Positions 6,494 through 14,757 of a stretch of DNA of 39,180 nt are shown in pieces. Below the pieces are notes generated by a model. It was not told the origin of the DNA. It was given only the letters and a program-made list of their open reading frames with translations, and did no database searches. This DNA is from Candidatus Zipacnadia bacterium (GTDB taxonomy: Bacteria; Armatimonadota; Zipacnadia; Zipacnadales; UBA5352), in contig JALGUJ010000032.1 in assembly GCA_029820945.1 (NCBI GenBank), positions 1 to 39,180 on the forward strand. The letters are read 5' to 3'. The stretch's first letter is position 1; each line of letters starts with the position of its first letter. The translations under genes and the position numbers were made by a program.

Positions 6494-7687
6494 CTGCCGC
6501 CGATAGCACGAGTTGCACTGGTGGTGCTCGACAGCGCCGGGGTCGGCAATGCCCCCGACGCGGCCGACTACGGCGATGAGGGCAGCAACACGCTGGGCAA
6601 CCTCGCGCGAGCGGTCGGCGGCCTCGCGCTGCCGAATCTGCAGGCCCTCGGGCTGGGCAACCTCCACGAGATCGAGGGCGTGCCCCCGGCCGCCACGCCG
6701 CGCGCGGCCTTCGGTCGGCTGACCGAACGCGCCGCGGGCAAAGACACGATGATCGGCCACTGGGAGATGATGGGGCTCATCAGGCGCGAGCCCTTCAGGA
6801 CCTACCCCGACGGCTTCCCCGGCGAGCTGATCGATGAGTTCGAGCGGCGCACCGGGCACGCGGTGATCGGCAATCGGCCGGCCTCGGGCACCGTCATCAT
6901 CGAGGAGCTGATGGGCGAGCACCTGCGCACCGGCGCGCTCATCGTCTACACCTCGGCCGACAGCGTCTTCCAGATCGCCGCGCACAAGGAGGTCGTGCCG
7001 CTCGAGGAGCTGTATCGGTGCTGCCGCATCGCCCGCGAGATGCTGACCGGCCGGTGGGAGGTCGCGCGCGTCATCGCCCGGCCCTTCGTGGGTGAGCCCG
7101 GCCACCTGCGCCGGACGCACGAGCGGAGGGACTACGGCCTGCCGCCTCCGGAGCCGACCGCGCTGGACCTGCTGCAGGAGGCGGGCGTGCACACCATCGC
7201 CATCGGCGACGTGGCCGACGTTTTCTCGATGCGCGGGCTCGATGACGCCGTGCGCACCGGAAGCAACGCCGGGGGCGCCGAGGCGATCATCAGGCTTCTG
7301 CGCGGCGACGTCAGTGGGCTGGTCTTCGCGAACCTCAATGATTTCGATAGCAAGTACGGCCATCGCAACGACCCTGAGGGCTACGCGCGGGCACTGGTAG
7401 AGTTCGACGGGTATCTGCCGGAGATGCTGGATGCGCTCGATGAAGACGGTCTGCTGATGATCACCGCGGACCACGGGACCGACCCGACCACGCCCAGCAC
7501 CGACCACTCGCGGGAGCAGGTGCCGCTGCTGGTCGCGGGCGCAGCGGTGCGCTCGGGCCTGGAGCTGGGCACGCGCGAGACCTACGCCGACGTCGGCGCC
7601 ACGGTCTGCGAGCTCTTCGGAGCCGAGCGCCCGGCGGCCGGCACAAGCTTCGCCGCCGAGCTGCTGCGGGACGGAGGCGGGCAATGA
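6494..7687 (+). CDS. deoB: Phosphopentomutase, probably with a CTG start
   Basis: Mn-dependent phosphopentomutase interconverting (deoxy)ribose 1- and 5-phosphate, the step after nucleoside phosphorolysis. Motifs are LDSAGVG (metal-binding Asp), KDTMIGHWEM (the phosphorylated Thr), TADHG and STDHSREQVPLLV. The first canonical start, GTG at 6521, would remove most of the first beta-strand. A CTG at 6494 has AGGAG (6480-6484) nine bases upstream and gives MPPIARVALVVLDSAGVG, matching DeoB N-termini and a normal length of 397 residues. No ATG, GTG or TTG occurs between the in-frame upstream TAG and 6521. The gene overlaps pdp by four bases (ATGA). Confidence 0.92.
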   Translation: MPPIARVALVVLDSAGVGNAPDAADYGDEGSNTLGNLARAVGGLALPNLQALGLGNLHEIEGVPPAATPRAAFGRLTERAAGKDTMIGHWEMMGLIRREPFRTYPDGFPGELIDEFERRTGHAVIGNRPASGTVIIEELMGEHLRTGALIVYTSADSVFQIAAHKEVVPLEELYRCCRIAREMLTGRWEVARVIARPFVGEPGHLRRTHERRDYGLPPPEPTALDLLQEAGVHTIAIGDVADVFSMRGLDDAVRTGSNAGGAEAIIRLLRGDVSGLVFANLNDFDSKYGHRNDPEGYARALVEFDGYLPEMLDALDEDGLLMITADHGTDPTTPSTDHSREQVPLLVAGAAVRSGLELGTRETYADVGATVCELFGAERPAAGTSFAAELLRDGGGQ

Positions 7688-9009
7688 CCCGCGACATCCG
7701 GCGGCTCAGCGAGCGCAAGCGCCGGGGGGAGGAGCTGTCGGCGGAGGAACTGCGCTGGGTCGTGGGGGCGTACACCGCCGGCGAGATCGACGACGCAGCG
7801 ATGGCCGCGTGGCTGATGGCGGTCTGCTGCGCGGGCATGACCGGCGAGGAGACCTGGCACCTGACCGACGCCATGGCGCACTCTGGGCAGGTGCTCGACC
7901 TCTCCGGCATCGACCGGCCGACCGCCGACAAGCACTCGACCGGAGGCGTGGGCGACAAGGTGACGCTGGTGGCCACGCCGGTCGCGGCGGCCTGCGGGGC
8001 GTGCGTGCTGAAGATGAGCGGGCGCGGCCTGGGCCATACGGGCGGGACCATCGACAAGCTCGAGGCGATCCCGGGACTGCGCACCGACCTCTCGCCCGAG
8101 CGGCTGGTGGGCCAGGCGCGGGAGGTGGGCCTCGTGGTGGCGGCGCAGAGCCGCGAGCTGGCGCCGGCCGACGGAAGGATGTACGCCCTGCGAGACGCGA
8201 CGGGGACCGTGGACAGCCGGGCGCTGATCGCGTCCAGCATCATGAGCAAGAAGATCGCGGGCGGCGCGGAGGCCATCGTCCTGGAGGTCACGGTGGGCAG
8301 CGGGGCATTCATGCGCGACGTCGAGGAGGCCCGCGCGCTGGCTCGGCTGATGGTGGAGCTGGGGCGCCGGGCGGGGCGCACGGTCGGCGCCGTGCTCACG
8401 GACATGAACCAGCCGCTGGGCGGCGCGGCAGGCAACGCCGTCGAGGTGGAGGAGGCGGTCACCGTGCTGCGCGGCGGCGGCCCCGCCGATGTGCGGGAGG
8501 TCTCGCTGACCATCGCGGCGTGGCTGCTGGTGGCGGCCGGGCTGCACTCGAAGTTCGACGCGGCGCTCGCGGCGGCGGCCGAGTCCGTGGACTCGGGCGC
8601 GGCCCTCGAGGTATTCGTGGCGATGGTCGAGGCGCAGGGAGGCGACGCCTCGTCGCTGGAGCGGCCGCTGCTGGGACATCAGGCGCCCGAGGTGGCGGAG
8701 TGGGGGGGCGAGGAGGCCGGCGTGGTCGCGCGCATCGACGCGCGCGGGGTCGGCTATGCGGCGCTGGCCGCCGGCGCGGGGCGGCGGCGGAAGGGCGATC
8801 GAGGCGACCCGGCGGCAGGCGTGCGGCTGCTGCGCAAGGAGGGCGACGAGGTGCGCCGTGGCGAGCCGGTCGCGATCGTGCTGGCTGCGTCGCAGGAGAG
8901 GCTGGGCGAGGCCCTCGCCGAGCTGGACGCCGCCATCAGCATCTCGGAGCGGCCACCCATGCCCGGTCCGCTGATCGTGGAGACGATCCCACCCGGGGGA
9001 AGCGAATGA
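7684..9009 (+). CDS. pdp: Pyrimidine-nucleoside (thymidine) phosphorylase
   Basis: Glycosyltransferase-family nucleoside phosphorylase of 441 residues that splits uridine, thymidine or deoxyuridine with phosphate into base and (deoxy)ribose 1-phosphate. The phosphate- and substrate-binding motifs are clear: DKHSTGGVGDKVTL at about 80 and KMSGRGLGHTGGTIDKLEAIPG at about 110. The Arg/Ser/Lys segment YALRDATGTVDSRALIASSIMSKK follows at about 165. The C-terminal alpha/beta domain (GVRLLRKEGDEVRRGEP) is complete. Length fits Pdp or DeoA; Pdp is more likely on sequence style, but the two cannot be separated with certainty. Its product feeds the preceding deoB. It overlaps deoB and the next gene by four bases each. 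Confidence 0.93.
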   Translation: MTRDIRRLSERKRRGEELSAEELRWVVGAYTAGEIDDAAMAAWLMAVCCAGMTGEETWHLTDAMAHSGQVLDLSGIDRPTADKHSTGGVGDKVTLVATPVAAACGACVLKMSGRGLGHTGGTIDKLEAIPGLRTDLSPERLVGQAREVGLVVAAQSRELAPADGRMYALRDATGTVDSRALIASSIMSKKIAGGAEAIVLEVTVGSGAFMRDVEEARALARLMVELGRRAGRTVGAVLTDMNQPLGGAAGNAVEVEEAVTVLRGGGPADVREVSLTIAAWLLVAAGLHSKFDAALAAAAESVDSGAALEVFVAMVEAQGGDASSLERPLLGHQAPEVAEWGGEEAGVVARIDARGVGYAALAAGAGRRRKGDRGDPAAGVRLLRKEGDEVRRGEPVAIVLAASQERLGEALAELDAAISISERPPMPGPLIVETIPPGGSE

Positions 9010-9404
9010 TGGGCGGGAAGAGCTGGCTCGACCTGGCGGTCGTCGCCGCGGCGGTCATGGCCTTCGTGACGCTGCTGCTTTTCATCCAGGCCAGCGGGCG
9101 CGGTCGCGCTGAGATCGCGCGAACCGCTGGCCTGCTGTGGGCGGCGCTGGCGCTAACGGTGGGCCTGGGATGGCTGCTTGAGGCCCGCTGGGGCGGAGCG
9201 GTGTTCGATATCGAGCTGCGCGGCGGCCCGCGCGTGATGACCCGGTCGCTGACCTGGGGGCAGATGGTCACGCTCGGCGTCATGCTGGTCGGGGTGGTGG
9301 CGCTCTACGTGACGTCGCTGCTGGCCGTCAGGCGGCTGCTGGCGCCGGAGGGCCGCCTGGAGGTCAGAGGCGTGCAGGATGAGGAGAGGGGAGCGAAGTC
9401 GTGA
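9006..9404 (+). CDS. Small membrane protein, three predicted helices
   Basis: Protein of 132 residues, not recognised. Three hydrophobic segments are visible: LAVVAAAVMAFVTLLLFIQA (about 10-29), AGLLWAALALTVGLGWLLEA (about 40-59) and TLGVMLVGVVALYVTSLLAV (about 90-109). The charged tail is rich in Glu and Arg. The ATG at 9006 overlaps the pdp stop (ATGA), with GGGGGA upstream. The reading frame stays open far upstream opposite no stop, but that part only shadows pdp. Its stop overlaps the GTG of the metallophosphoesterase. Tight coupling suggests it works with, or anchors, the neighbouring phosphoesterase; this is inference. Confidence 0.75.
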   Translation: MMGGKSWLDLAVVAAAVMAFVTLLLFIQASGRGRAEIARTAGLLWAALALTVGLGWLLEARWGGAVFDIELRGGPRVMTRSLTWGQMVTLGVMLVGVVALYVTSLLAVRRLLAPEGRLEVRGVQDEERGAKS

Positions 9405-10330
9405 TCGCCGTTGCGGCCGTGCTCTGGCTCGCCGTCATCGTCGCGGTGGCATTCGGCTACTACGTCCGCTACATCGAGCCCGCACAGATGCAGGTGAGCC
9501 ACGTGCCGGTGCACTTCGAGGCCCTGCCGCCCGCGTTGGAGGGGCTGACCATCGCGCACCTGTCGGACTTCCACTGCCGGCCCGACCGCGCCATCGAGCA
9601 CAGCAGCCGCGAGGCGATCCGGCTGACGATGGCCGAGCGGCCCGACCTCATCCTCATCACCGGCGACATGTTCGACACCTGCGAAATGGCGCGGCGGTGT
9701 GCCGGGCAGTTGCGCGGGCTTTCCGCGCCGCTGGGCGTGTGGGCCGCGCCGGGCAACCACGACCGCGCGCACGAGGATCCGTTTTCCTGCCTGGAGGCCC
9801 CGCTGGAGGATGTGGAGGCGCTGCGCGACGTGCTCACCGAGGATGGCATCGTGCTGCTGGCCAACGAGCACCGGATCATCGAGACCGATGGCGCGACCAT
9901 CGCGGTCGCCGGCGTGGACGACTTCGCCTACGGGCGCGATGACGCGGCGGGCGCGCTGCGGGGCACGGATGCGGCGGACCTCGTCATTCTCATGGCGCAC
10001 ACGCCGGACATCCTGGATGACCCGTCCGTCGCGCAGGCGGACCTGATCCTCAGTGGCCACACGCACGGCGGGCAGATCCAACTTCCGTGGGTCGGCTCCC
10101 CGTGGGCGCCGGTCTGGCGCGACCGCCGGCGCGCCTCGGGGCTGCTGCGCGCGGGCGGGCCGCTGTGCTACGTCAGCCGCGGCGTCGCCTCGGCCACCCG
10201 GGCGCGCTTCCGCTGCCGGCCGGAGGTGGCCATCCTGACGCTGCGGCGCGGAACCGAGACTCCGGCGCGCGACGTGCCGGTGCGCCGGCCGTCCCGCCGC
10301 CCTGAACGCGTTGAGGAGGTAGTGCGGTGA
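9401..10330 (+). CDS. Membrane-anchored metallophosphoesterase (YkuE/YaeI-like)
   Basis: Calcineurin-like phosphoesterase of 309 residues. An N-terminal hydrophobic helix (residues 2-22) anchors it to the membrane. The dinuclear metal motifs appear in order: HLSDFHC (DxH), ITGDMFD (GDxxD), GNHD, a His in MAHTPD and GHTHGG. This set matches the YkuE/YaeI/LpxG group, whose members act on lipid-linked phosphates such as UDP-diacylglucosamine or on unknown phosphoesters. The substrate here cannot be assigned. The GTG start overlaps the stop of the small membrane protein, and its stop overlaps the PqqD-like start. The C-terminal 25 residues are Arg/Pro-rich. Confidence 0.9.
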   Translation: MIAVAAVLWLAVIVAVAFGYYVRYIEPAQMQVSHVPVHFEALPPALEGLTIAHLSDFHCRPDRAIEHSSREAIRLTMAERPDLILITGDMFDTCEMARRCAGQLRGLSAPLGVWAAPGNHDRAHEDPFSCLEAPLEDVEALRDVLTEDGIVLLANEHRIIETDGATIAVAGVDDFAYGRDDAAGALRGTDAADLVILMAHTPDILDDPSVAQADLILSGHTHGGQIQLPWVGSPWAPVWRDRRRASGLLRAGGPLCYVSRGVASATRARFRCRPEVAILTLRRGTETPARDVPVRRPSRRPERVEEVVR

Positions 10331-10881
10331 GTATGCTGTCGTCCCTGTCGGGGCTGCTGGAGCGCGTCGGTCTCAAGGGCAAGTCGAAGGTGCCGCTGTC
10401 GCGGGACCAGGCGTTTGAGGCGCGGCCGGTGCGCAACCCCAATCTGAAGTGGCGCATGAACGAGGATCGGTGCGTTGAGGTGATCGTCCCCCGGCGCAAG
10501 GATGCGGTGGGCCGGGCGCTCGGCTTCCTCTTCTTCGTGCCGGAGAGCCGCCCCGTGATCCTCGACGAGGTGGGCACCCGCATCTGGGACCTCTGCGACG
10601 GCGAGCATACAGTGGAGGACATGATCGGGGCGCTGTGCGCGGAGTACAAGCTGGGCCGCCGCGAGGTCGAGGTTTCGCTCACCGAGTACCTCCGCACGCT
10701 GGGCAAGCGCGGGATGGTGGGCTTCCTCGTCCCGAAGGAGTTCCTCGAGGACACGGACGAAGGAGAGCTGGTCGGGCTGCAGGAAGTGGGGACCAGCCGC
10801 GAGGACCTGGAGGCCGCCCGGCGAAGGGCTCAGGAGGGCGAGGACGCGGCCGGGTCGGAGGAGGAGCCGAAGGTCCGCTGA
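10327..10881 (+). CDS. PqqD-like (RRE-fold) protein
   Basis: Protein of 184 residues. Residues about 35-145 resemble PqqD-family wHTH domains: RPVRNPNLKWRMNED, then ILDEVGTRIWDLCDGEHTVEDMIGAL and EVSLTEYLRTLGKRGMVGF. PqqD and related RiPP recognition elements bind precursor peptides for radical-SAM maturases. No precursor peptide, PqqE-like radical-SAM protein or other RiPP gene is seen nearby. An N-terminal extension and an acidic C-terminal tail (EEGEDAAGSEEE) make it longer than canonical PqqD (about 90 residues). The GTG start overlaps the phosphoesterase stop (GTGA). Its role in this operon is unknown; a peptide- or protein-binding adaptor is possible. Confidence 0.8.
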   Translation: MSMLSSLSGLLERVGLKGKSKVPLSRDQAFEARPVRNPNLKWRMNEDRCVEVIVPRRKDAVGRALGFLFFVPESRPVILDEVGTRIWDLCDGEHTVEDMIGALCAEYKLGRREVEVSLTEYLRTLGKRGMVGFLVPKEFLEDTDEGELVGLQEVGTSREDLEAARRRAQEGEDAAGSEEEPKVR

Positions 10882-10913
10882 GGCGGCGCACTCGCAGGAA
10901 GGAGCGCCCGTCC

Positions 10914-11756
10914 ATGCTGCGCAATATCGTCGTGGGCTACGACGGAACGCGGTCGTCCAACGTGGCGGTCGAGCAGGCCATGGGGCTGGCTGAGGTCTGC
11001 GGCGGGCGCCTCTATCTTGTGACGGTCTCGACCGTCACCGACGAGGACCTGGCAGAGGGCGCGATGGGCGGCGAGCCGGACATCGCGGACATGGCCATGC
11101 CGCCCACCCCTATCGGAGACGAGGACGAGGATCGGCCCGCCACAGAGCTCCCCCTGTCCATCGACGACATCCGGGTCAAGTGCCAGGACCTGCACATCGT
11201 CTGCGAGGAGGAGCGGCTGGTGGGGCGCAACGCCGGCGGGCGGCTCCTGCGGCGGAGCTGGATGGCGGAGCTGCTGGTCATCGGCCGCGGCGATGAGCGA
11301 CGGCCCGGCGTCATCGGCCCCAACGTGACCTTCCTGCTCTCCGAGCTCGTCTCGCCGACGCTCGTCTGCGCGCGGCAGTACGTGGACATACGCTCGGTGC
11401 TGATCCCCTACAAGAGTTCGCTTTCCGGAGGGCGGGCACTCTTCTTCGCCGGCGGCCTATGCGAGACGCTCAACGCCGAACTGCACGTGCTGGTCTGCGA
11501 GCCCCGGCGCTCGGACGCCCACCGTGCCGTCGAGAGCGCGGAGAAGCACCTGCGCGCCTACCGCATCGAGAGCGAGACCGACGTATCGCTCACCCCGCCG
11601 CACGAGGCCGTGCGGTCGGCCGCCATGGACCGCGATGTGTCGCTCGTGCTCGTGCCAGGGGCGCACAAGCGCTACTACCTCTTCCCCTGGCAGCGCAACG
11701 AGACGCTGGCCCGCGCGCTGGACGTCCCGGGCGCGGCGGTCCTGGCCTACCCGTAA
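10914..11756 (+). CDS. Tandem universal-stress-protein domain protein
   Basis: A 280-residue protein with two UspA-like domains. Domain one begins NIVVGYDGTRSSNVAVEQAMGLAEVCGGRLYLV. It carries an unusual acidic insertion (about 40-75, EGAMGGEPDIADM...GDEDEDRP) where the Usp linker normally lies. Domain two begins at about 165 (SVLIPYKSSLSGGRALFFAGGLCETLNAELHVLV). It ends LVLVPGAHKRYYLFPWQRNETLARALDVPGAAVLAYP. The ATP-binding GxxG-9-GS/T loop is not conserved in either domain, so ATP binding is doubtful. The ATG at 10914 has AGGAAGGAG nine bases upstream. It is the last gene of the unit; its TAA is six bases from a convergent gene, with no obvious terminator. Confidence 0.87.
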   Translation: MLRNIVVGYDGTRSSNVAVEQAMGLAEVCGGRLYLVTVSTVTDEDLAEGAMGGEPDIADMAMPPTPIGDEDEDRPATELPLSIDDIRVKCQDLHIVCEEERLVGRNAGGRLLRRSWMAELLVIGRGDERRPGVIGPNVTFLLSELVSPTLVCARQYVDIRSVLIPYKSSLSGGRALFFAGGLCETLNAELHVLVCEPRRSDAHRAVESAEKHLRAYRIESETDVSLTPPHEAVRSAAMDRDVSLVLVPGAHKRYYLFPWQRNETLARALDVPGAAVLAYP

Positions 11757-11762
11757 ACGCCC

Positions 11763-14153
11763 TCACTCCCCCAGGGCGAGCTTCCCGAAGCGGTCGGGCG
11801 TGTTGAAGCGCCCGAAGGTCGGCACCCACGCGTAGTAGGTGGCGTCCCCCGCGCCCTCCCAGCGGTTGACCATCACATCGAAGCGCCACGGGCTGTCCGT
11901 GGTGGGCGGGGGAGCATCGAGCGACGCGAGCGGCACCGCGATCTCCATGACCCAGCGGTCGTCGTGGACGACCACCGCGTTCTGGGCCCCGCTGTCCCAG
12001 TCGCCGGACGCCTTCGGCGGCTGGTCGAAGACCGCGCCGGTCGCGCTGACCACGATCTGCCACGCCGACGTCGCTCTGCAGGTCGGGTCGAAGAAGACCT
12101 CCACGCTCTCGTCCATGTAGGTCGGCCCGTCGTCCTCGGTCACCTCCATCCGCATCTGCGTGTCCGGCCGGCGCGGGACCTCGACCGCGAGATAGAGGCG
12201 CTCGCCGTCGTGGGCCGCAAGGAAGCTGGGCGACAGCTCGACCTGCTCGCCGGAGTTGCTCGCCGGCATGGGCAGAGGCTGCAGGCCCGCCCAGGTGCCG
12301 TCGTCCAGCTCGCCGTCGAGCGCGGGGGCGGGGCGCCTGGGCACGGTCAGGGTCGGCGGCTCCGCCCACTCGCGGGCCTGGTCCGCCTCCTCGCGCACGA
12401 CCTGCCACTGGTCCAGCATCCAGTCCATCCGCCGCTCGTACTCGGTGCCTGCCGCCAGCTCGCGCGCCTCGTCGAGCCGGGCGAAGATCCACTCGACCTC
12501 CTCGGGCGGGAACATGTCCTTCCACGGCCGGCTGGAGTGGCGCTCCGGGTCGGCCCAGATCTGCTCACAGCGCGCGAAGAGCCGCCGCATGGGCTCCTCC
12601 GCGGGCCCGTAGAAGCGCCCGAAGTAATCGTCCAGCAGGGCGTCCACGTCCTGGTCGGGGTCCCACAGCAGGCGGGCGGTGACATACCAGTTGAGGCCCT
12701 GGATCCCCGCGTGCATGGCCTGGCCGGAGGCGCCCCAGTTCTCCTTGGTGTCTGACTCGGACTCGACGAACTCGCCCGACGAGATGTCGCGCAGGAACTT
12801 GATGTCCTCGTCGATGAGGTGCGGGAAGACCACGGGCACTCCGCGCATATGCGGGTGATACCACACGTTGTAGTACTCCCAGACGTAGACTCTCGCGGGC
12901 TCGAGGTCCAGCCAGCCGCGGATGGCGTCGCGCGCCATCTGCTTGTACTCCGGGTCCCAGTGGTTGCGGCGGGTCTTACAGATCATGACGACCACGTTGT
13001 CCTCGAGCTTCTCGATGCGCAGCGGCGGCAGGAACTGGTAGGCGTAGGCCAGGCTGCCCACATAGCGGTCCGGGTACTCGTCCTTGACGCGCCTGGCGAC
13101 GTCGTTGACGAAGCGCCAGACCAGGTCCGAGAACATCCCGGCGCGGCCGCGCTCCTCGGTCACCCACCCGGCCTCGCGCGCCTCCTGGCCGGCGTCGGTG
13201 TAGGAGTCGTTTGGGACCACGGCGTAGATCGGGAAGTTCTTCATCTCTCTGTCCCAGTCGATGGGCTCCGCGGTACGCCACGGCGGCTGGGCGAAGAACT
13301 CCAGCGCCTGCTGGACGGTGACGTCGAGCACCTCGGGGTTCATGAAGTTGATGATGACGCGGCCGGGCTCCTTGTGGTTGTAGATGTCGCGCTTGCCCCG
13401 GACGGTGGCGAAGTACTCCGGGTGCGTCTCGCCGTACTTCGCGGCCCAGTCCGTGAACGAGTGGTTGAGGTTGATGTAGTATTCGCCGCCGAAGCCGACC
13501 CGCTTGTACCACCTGGCGGCCTCGATGTCCTTGTTCCAGCGGAAGGCCCACCAGTTGCGGTAGTGAAAGTGCGGCGCGTCGGTGACCTCGTAGTCGCTGA
13601 GGCGGATGGTCGGCTGCTCGGGCACCACCTCGCCCATCTCTCCCGGCAGGAACCACCGGCAGCCGAGCTCGCGCAGCAGGTGGTAGACCGCGTAGAGCGT
13701 GCCGGTCTCGCCGTAGGCGCAGAGGTTCCCGTCGGGCGTGATGGTCCTGCTGGTGCGCCCACTGCGGCCGGGCAGGTGCGGGCCCTTGTGGTCGCGCCCG
13801 ATCAGCACCATGACGCCGTCGTCCGGCGTGGCGATGCGGAAGCCGTCGGGGTCGAGGTCATCGACGGTGATGCGCAGCCGTCCGGCCGCGCGGCTGTCGC
13901 CGAGGTAGATGCCGGGCGCCACGCCGTCGCGCAGGTCGTCCGGCGTCTCGTCCACGATCGGCAGCTCCGCGCCGGAGATCCTCGCGATGTAGGCCTGCAG
14001 CTCCTCGGCGGCGTAGGGCACGGTCCTGGCGGCGTCCTCGCCGATGACGATGCGCGTAGCGGGCGCGCCCTCGTCGGCGATGGTGATGCTCGCGGCATGC
14101 GCGGCGGCGGCCAGCGTCAGTAATGCGGTCGCGATCAGGCAGATGCGCTTCAT
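11763..14153 (-). CDS. Secreted DUF4838-type protein with CBM9-like C-terminus
   Basis: Exported protein of 796 residues. The signal peptide MKRICLIATALLTLAAAAHA is chosen from the ATG at 14153, with GGGAGG upstream; an earlier in-frame ATG at 14198 lies in the preceding gene. Residues about 22-160 look like the small alpha/beta domain that precedes GH20 and GH67 barrels (YAAEELQAYIARISGAELPIV). DUF4838-like TIM-barrel sequence follows to about 500 (YHLLRELGCRWFLPGEMGEV, WYVTARLLWDPDQDVDALLDDYFGRFYG). The last 190 residues start APALDGELDDGTWAG and end like a CBM9/DOMON-type sandwich (MEIAVPLASL, FDVMVNRWEG). Activity is presumed glycoside hydrolase, substrate unknown. Unlike the paralogue at 27752, it lacks the Cys-rich CxC-xx-C motif. 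It is the third gene of a unit with a corrinoid adenosyltransferase. Confidence 0.85.
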   Translation of the reverse strand: MKRICLIATALLTLAAAAHAASITIADEGAPATRIVIGEDAARTVPYAAEELQAYIARISGAELPIVDETPDDLRDGVAPGIYLGDSRAAGRLRITVDDLDPDGFRIATPDDGVMVLIGRDHKGPHLPGRSGRTSRTITPDGNLCAYGETGTLYAVYHLLRELGCRWFLPGEMGEVVPEQPTIRLSDYEVTDAPHFHYRNWWAFRWNKDIEAARWYKRVGFGGEYYINLNHSFTDWAAKYGETHPEYFATVRGKRDIYNHKEPGRVIINFMNPEVLDVTVQQALEFFAQPPWRTAEPIDWDREMKNFPIYAVVPNDSYTDAGQEAREAGWVTEERGRAGMFSDLVWRFVNDVARRVKDEYPDRYVGSLAYAYQFLPPLRIEKLEDNVVVMICKTRRNHWDPEYKQMARDAIRGWLDLEPARVYVWEYYNVWYHPHMRGVPVVFPHLIDEDIKFLRDISSGEFVESESDTKENWGASGQAMHAGIQGLNWYVTARLLWDPDQDVDALLDDYFGRFYGPAEEPMRRLFARCEQIWADPERHSSRPWKDMFPPEEVEWIFARLDEARELAAGTEYERRMDWMLDQWQVVREEADQAREWAEPPTLTVPRRPAPALDGELDDGTWAGLQPLPMPASNSGEQVELSPSFLAAHDGERLYLAVEVPRRPDTQMRMEVTEDDGPTYMDESVEVFFDPTCRATSAWQIVVSATGAVFDQPPKASGDWDSGAQNAVVVHDDRWVMEIAVPLASLDAPPPTTDSPWRFDVMVNRWEGAGDATYYAWVPTFGRFNTPDRFGKLALGE

Positions 14154-14187
14154 TGCTTGGTCCCTCCCGTGCGGTTCCGGCGTATGC

Positions 14188-14724
14188 TCAGCTCTCAACG
14201 CCCCTGCGTGCCGGGACGCCCCGCTCGTAGTAGTGCTTCACCTCGCGCATCTCGGTCACCAGGTCGGCGGCGTCGATCACGCGCGGGTCGGCGCGGCGGC
14301 CGGTGATGACCAGCTCGACGGCCTCGGGCCTCTCGTCGATCAGCGCCAGCAGCTCCTCGACCGGGAACAGCCCGAAGTGCGTGGCGATGTTCGCCTCGTC
14401 GAGGATCACCACGTCCCAGCGGCCCGCCAGCAGCTCCCGGCGGGCATCCGCGAGGCCCTCCCTCGCGGCGGCGATGTCCTCGGGCGCGGGCTCACGGTCG
14501 ATGAAGCAGGCGCGTCCGTACTGCCGCACCTCGATGAGGTCGTCGTAGCGCTCCAGCGAGCGCAGCTCGGAGTAATGCATGCCCTTGACGAACTGGCCGA
14601 TGAAGACGCGCAGGCCCGCCCCGGCCGCCCGCAGCGCCAGGCCCAGGGCGGCGGTGGTCTTGCCCTTCCCGTCGCCGGTGTAGACCTGGACGTAGCCGCG
14701 ATCCCAGTCTGCGCGCTTGCTCAT
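14188..14724 (-). CDS. cobO: Cob(I)yrinic acid a,c-diamide (corrinoid) adenosyltransferase
   Basis: CobA/BtuR/CobO-type ATP:corrinoid adenosyltransferase of 178 residues that makes the Co-adenosyl bond of adenosylcobalamin from ATP. Visible are the P-loop TGDGKGKTTAALGLALRAAG at about 15-35, the FVKGMHYSEL segment, and the Walker-B-like WDVVILDEANIATHFGL. VELVITGRRADPRVIDAADLVTEMREVKHYYERGVPARRGVE at the end is a family signature. I use the ATG at 14724; four extra residues from an upstream GTG are unlikely. It lies 33 bases after the URO-D-like gene and 34 before the DUF4838 gene. No other cobalamin synthesis gene is in the window, so it may serve salvage or a corrinoid enzyme. Confidence 0.93.
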   Translation of the reverse strand: MSKRADWDRGYVQVYTGDGKGKTTAALGLALRAAGAGLRVFIGQFVKGMHYSELRSLERYDDLIEVRQYGRACFIDREPAPEDIAAAREGLADARRELLAGRWDVVILDEANIATHFGLFPVEELLALIDERPEAVELVITGRRADPRVIDAADLVTEMREVKHYYERGVPARRGVES

Positions 14725-14757
14725 GAGTACCCTCAAGTCACGCCGAACGCTCGGCGG

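Noticed and set aside
7809-9005. Long open frame upstream of the small membrane protein
   Set aside because: It is an Arg/Gly/Ala-rich shadow of pdp; only the part from 9006 is protein-like and has a ribosome binding site.
12819-14123. Long plus-strand frames opposite the DUF4838, GH36-like and GH42-like genes
   Set aside because: They are antisense shadows with Arg/Val/Leu/His-rich composition and no domain or ribosome binding site.
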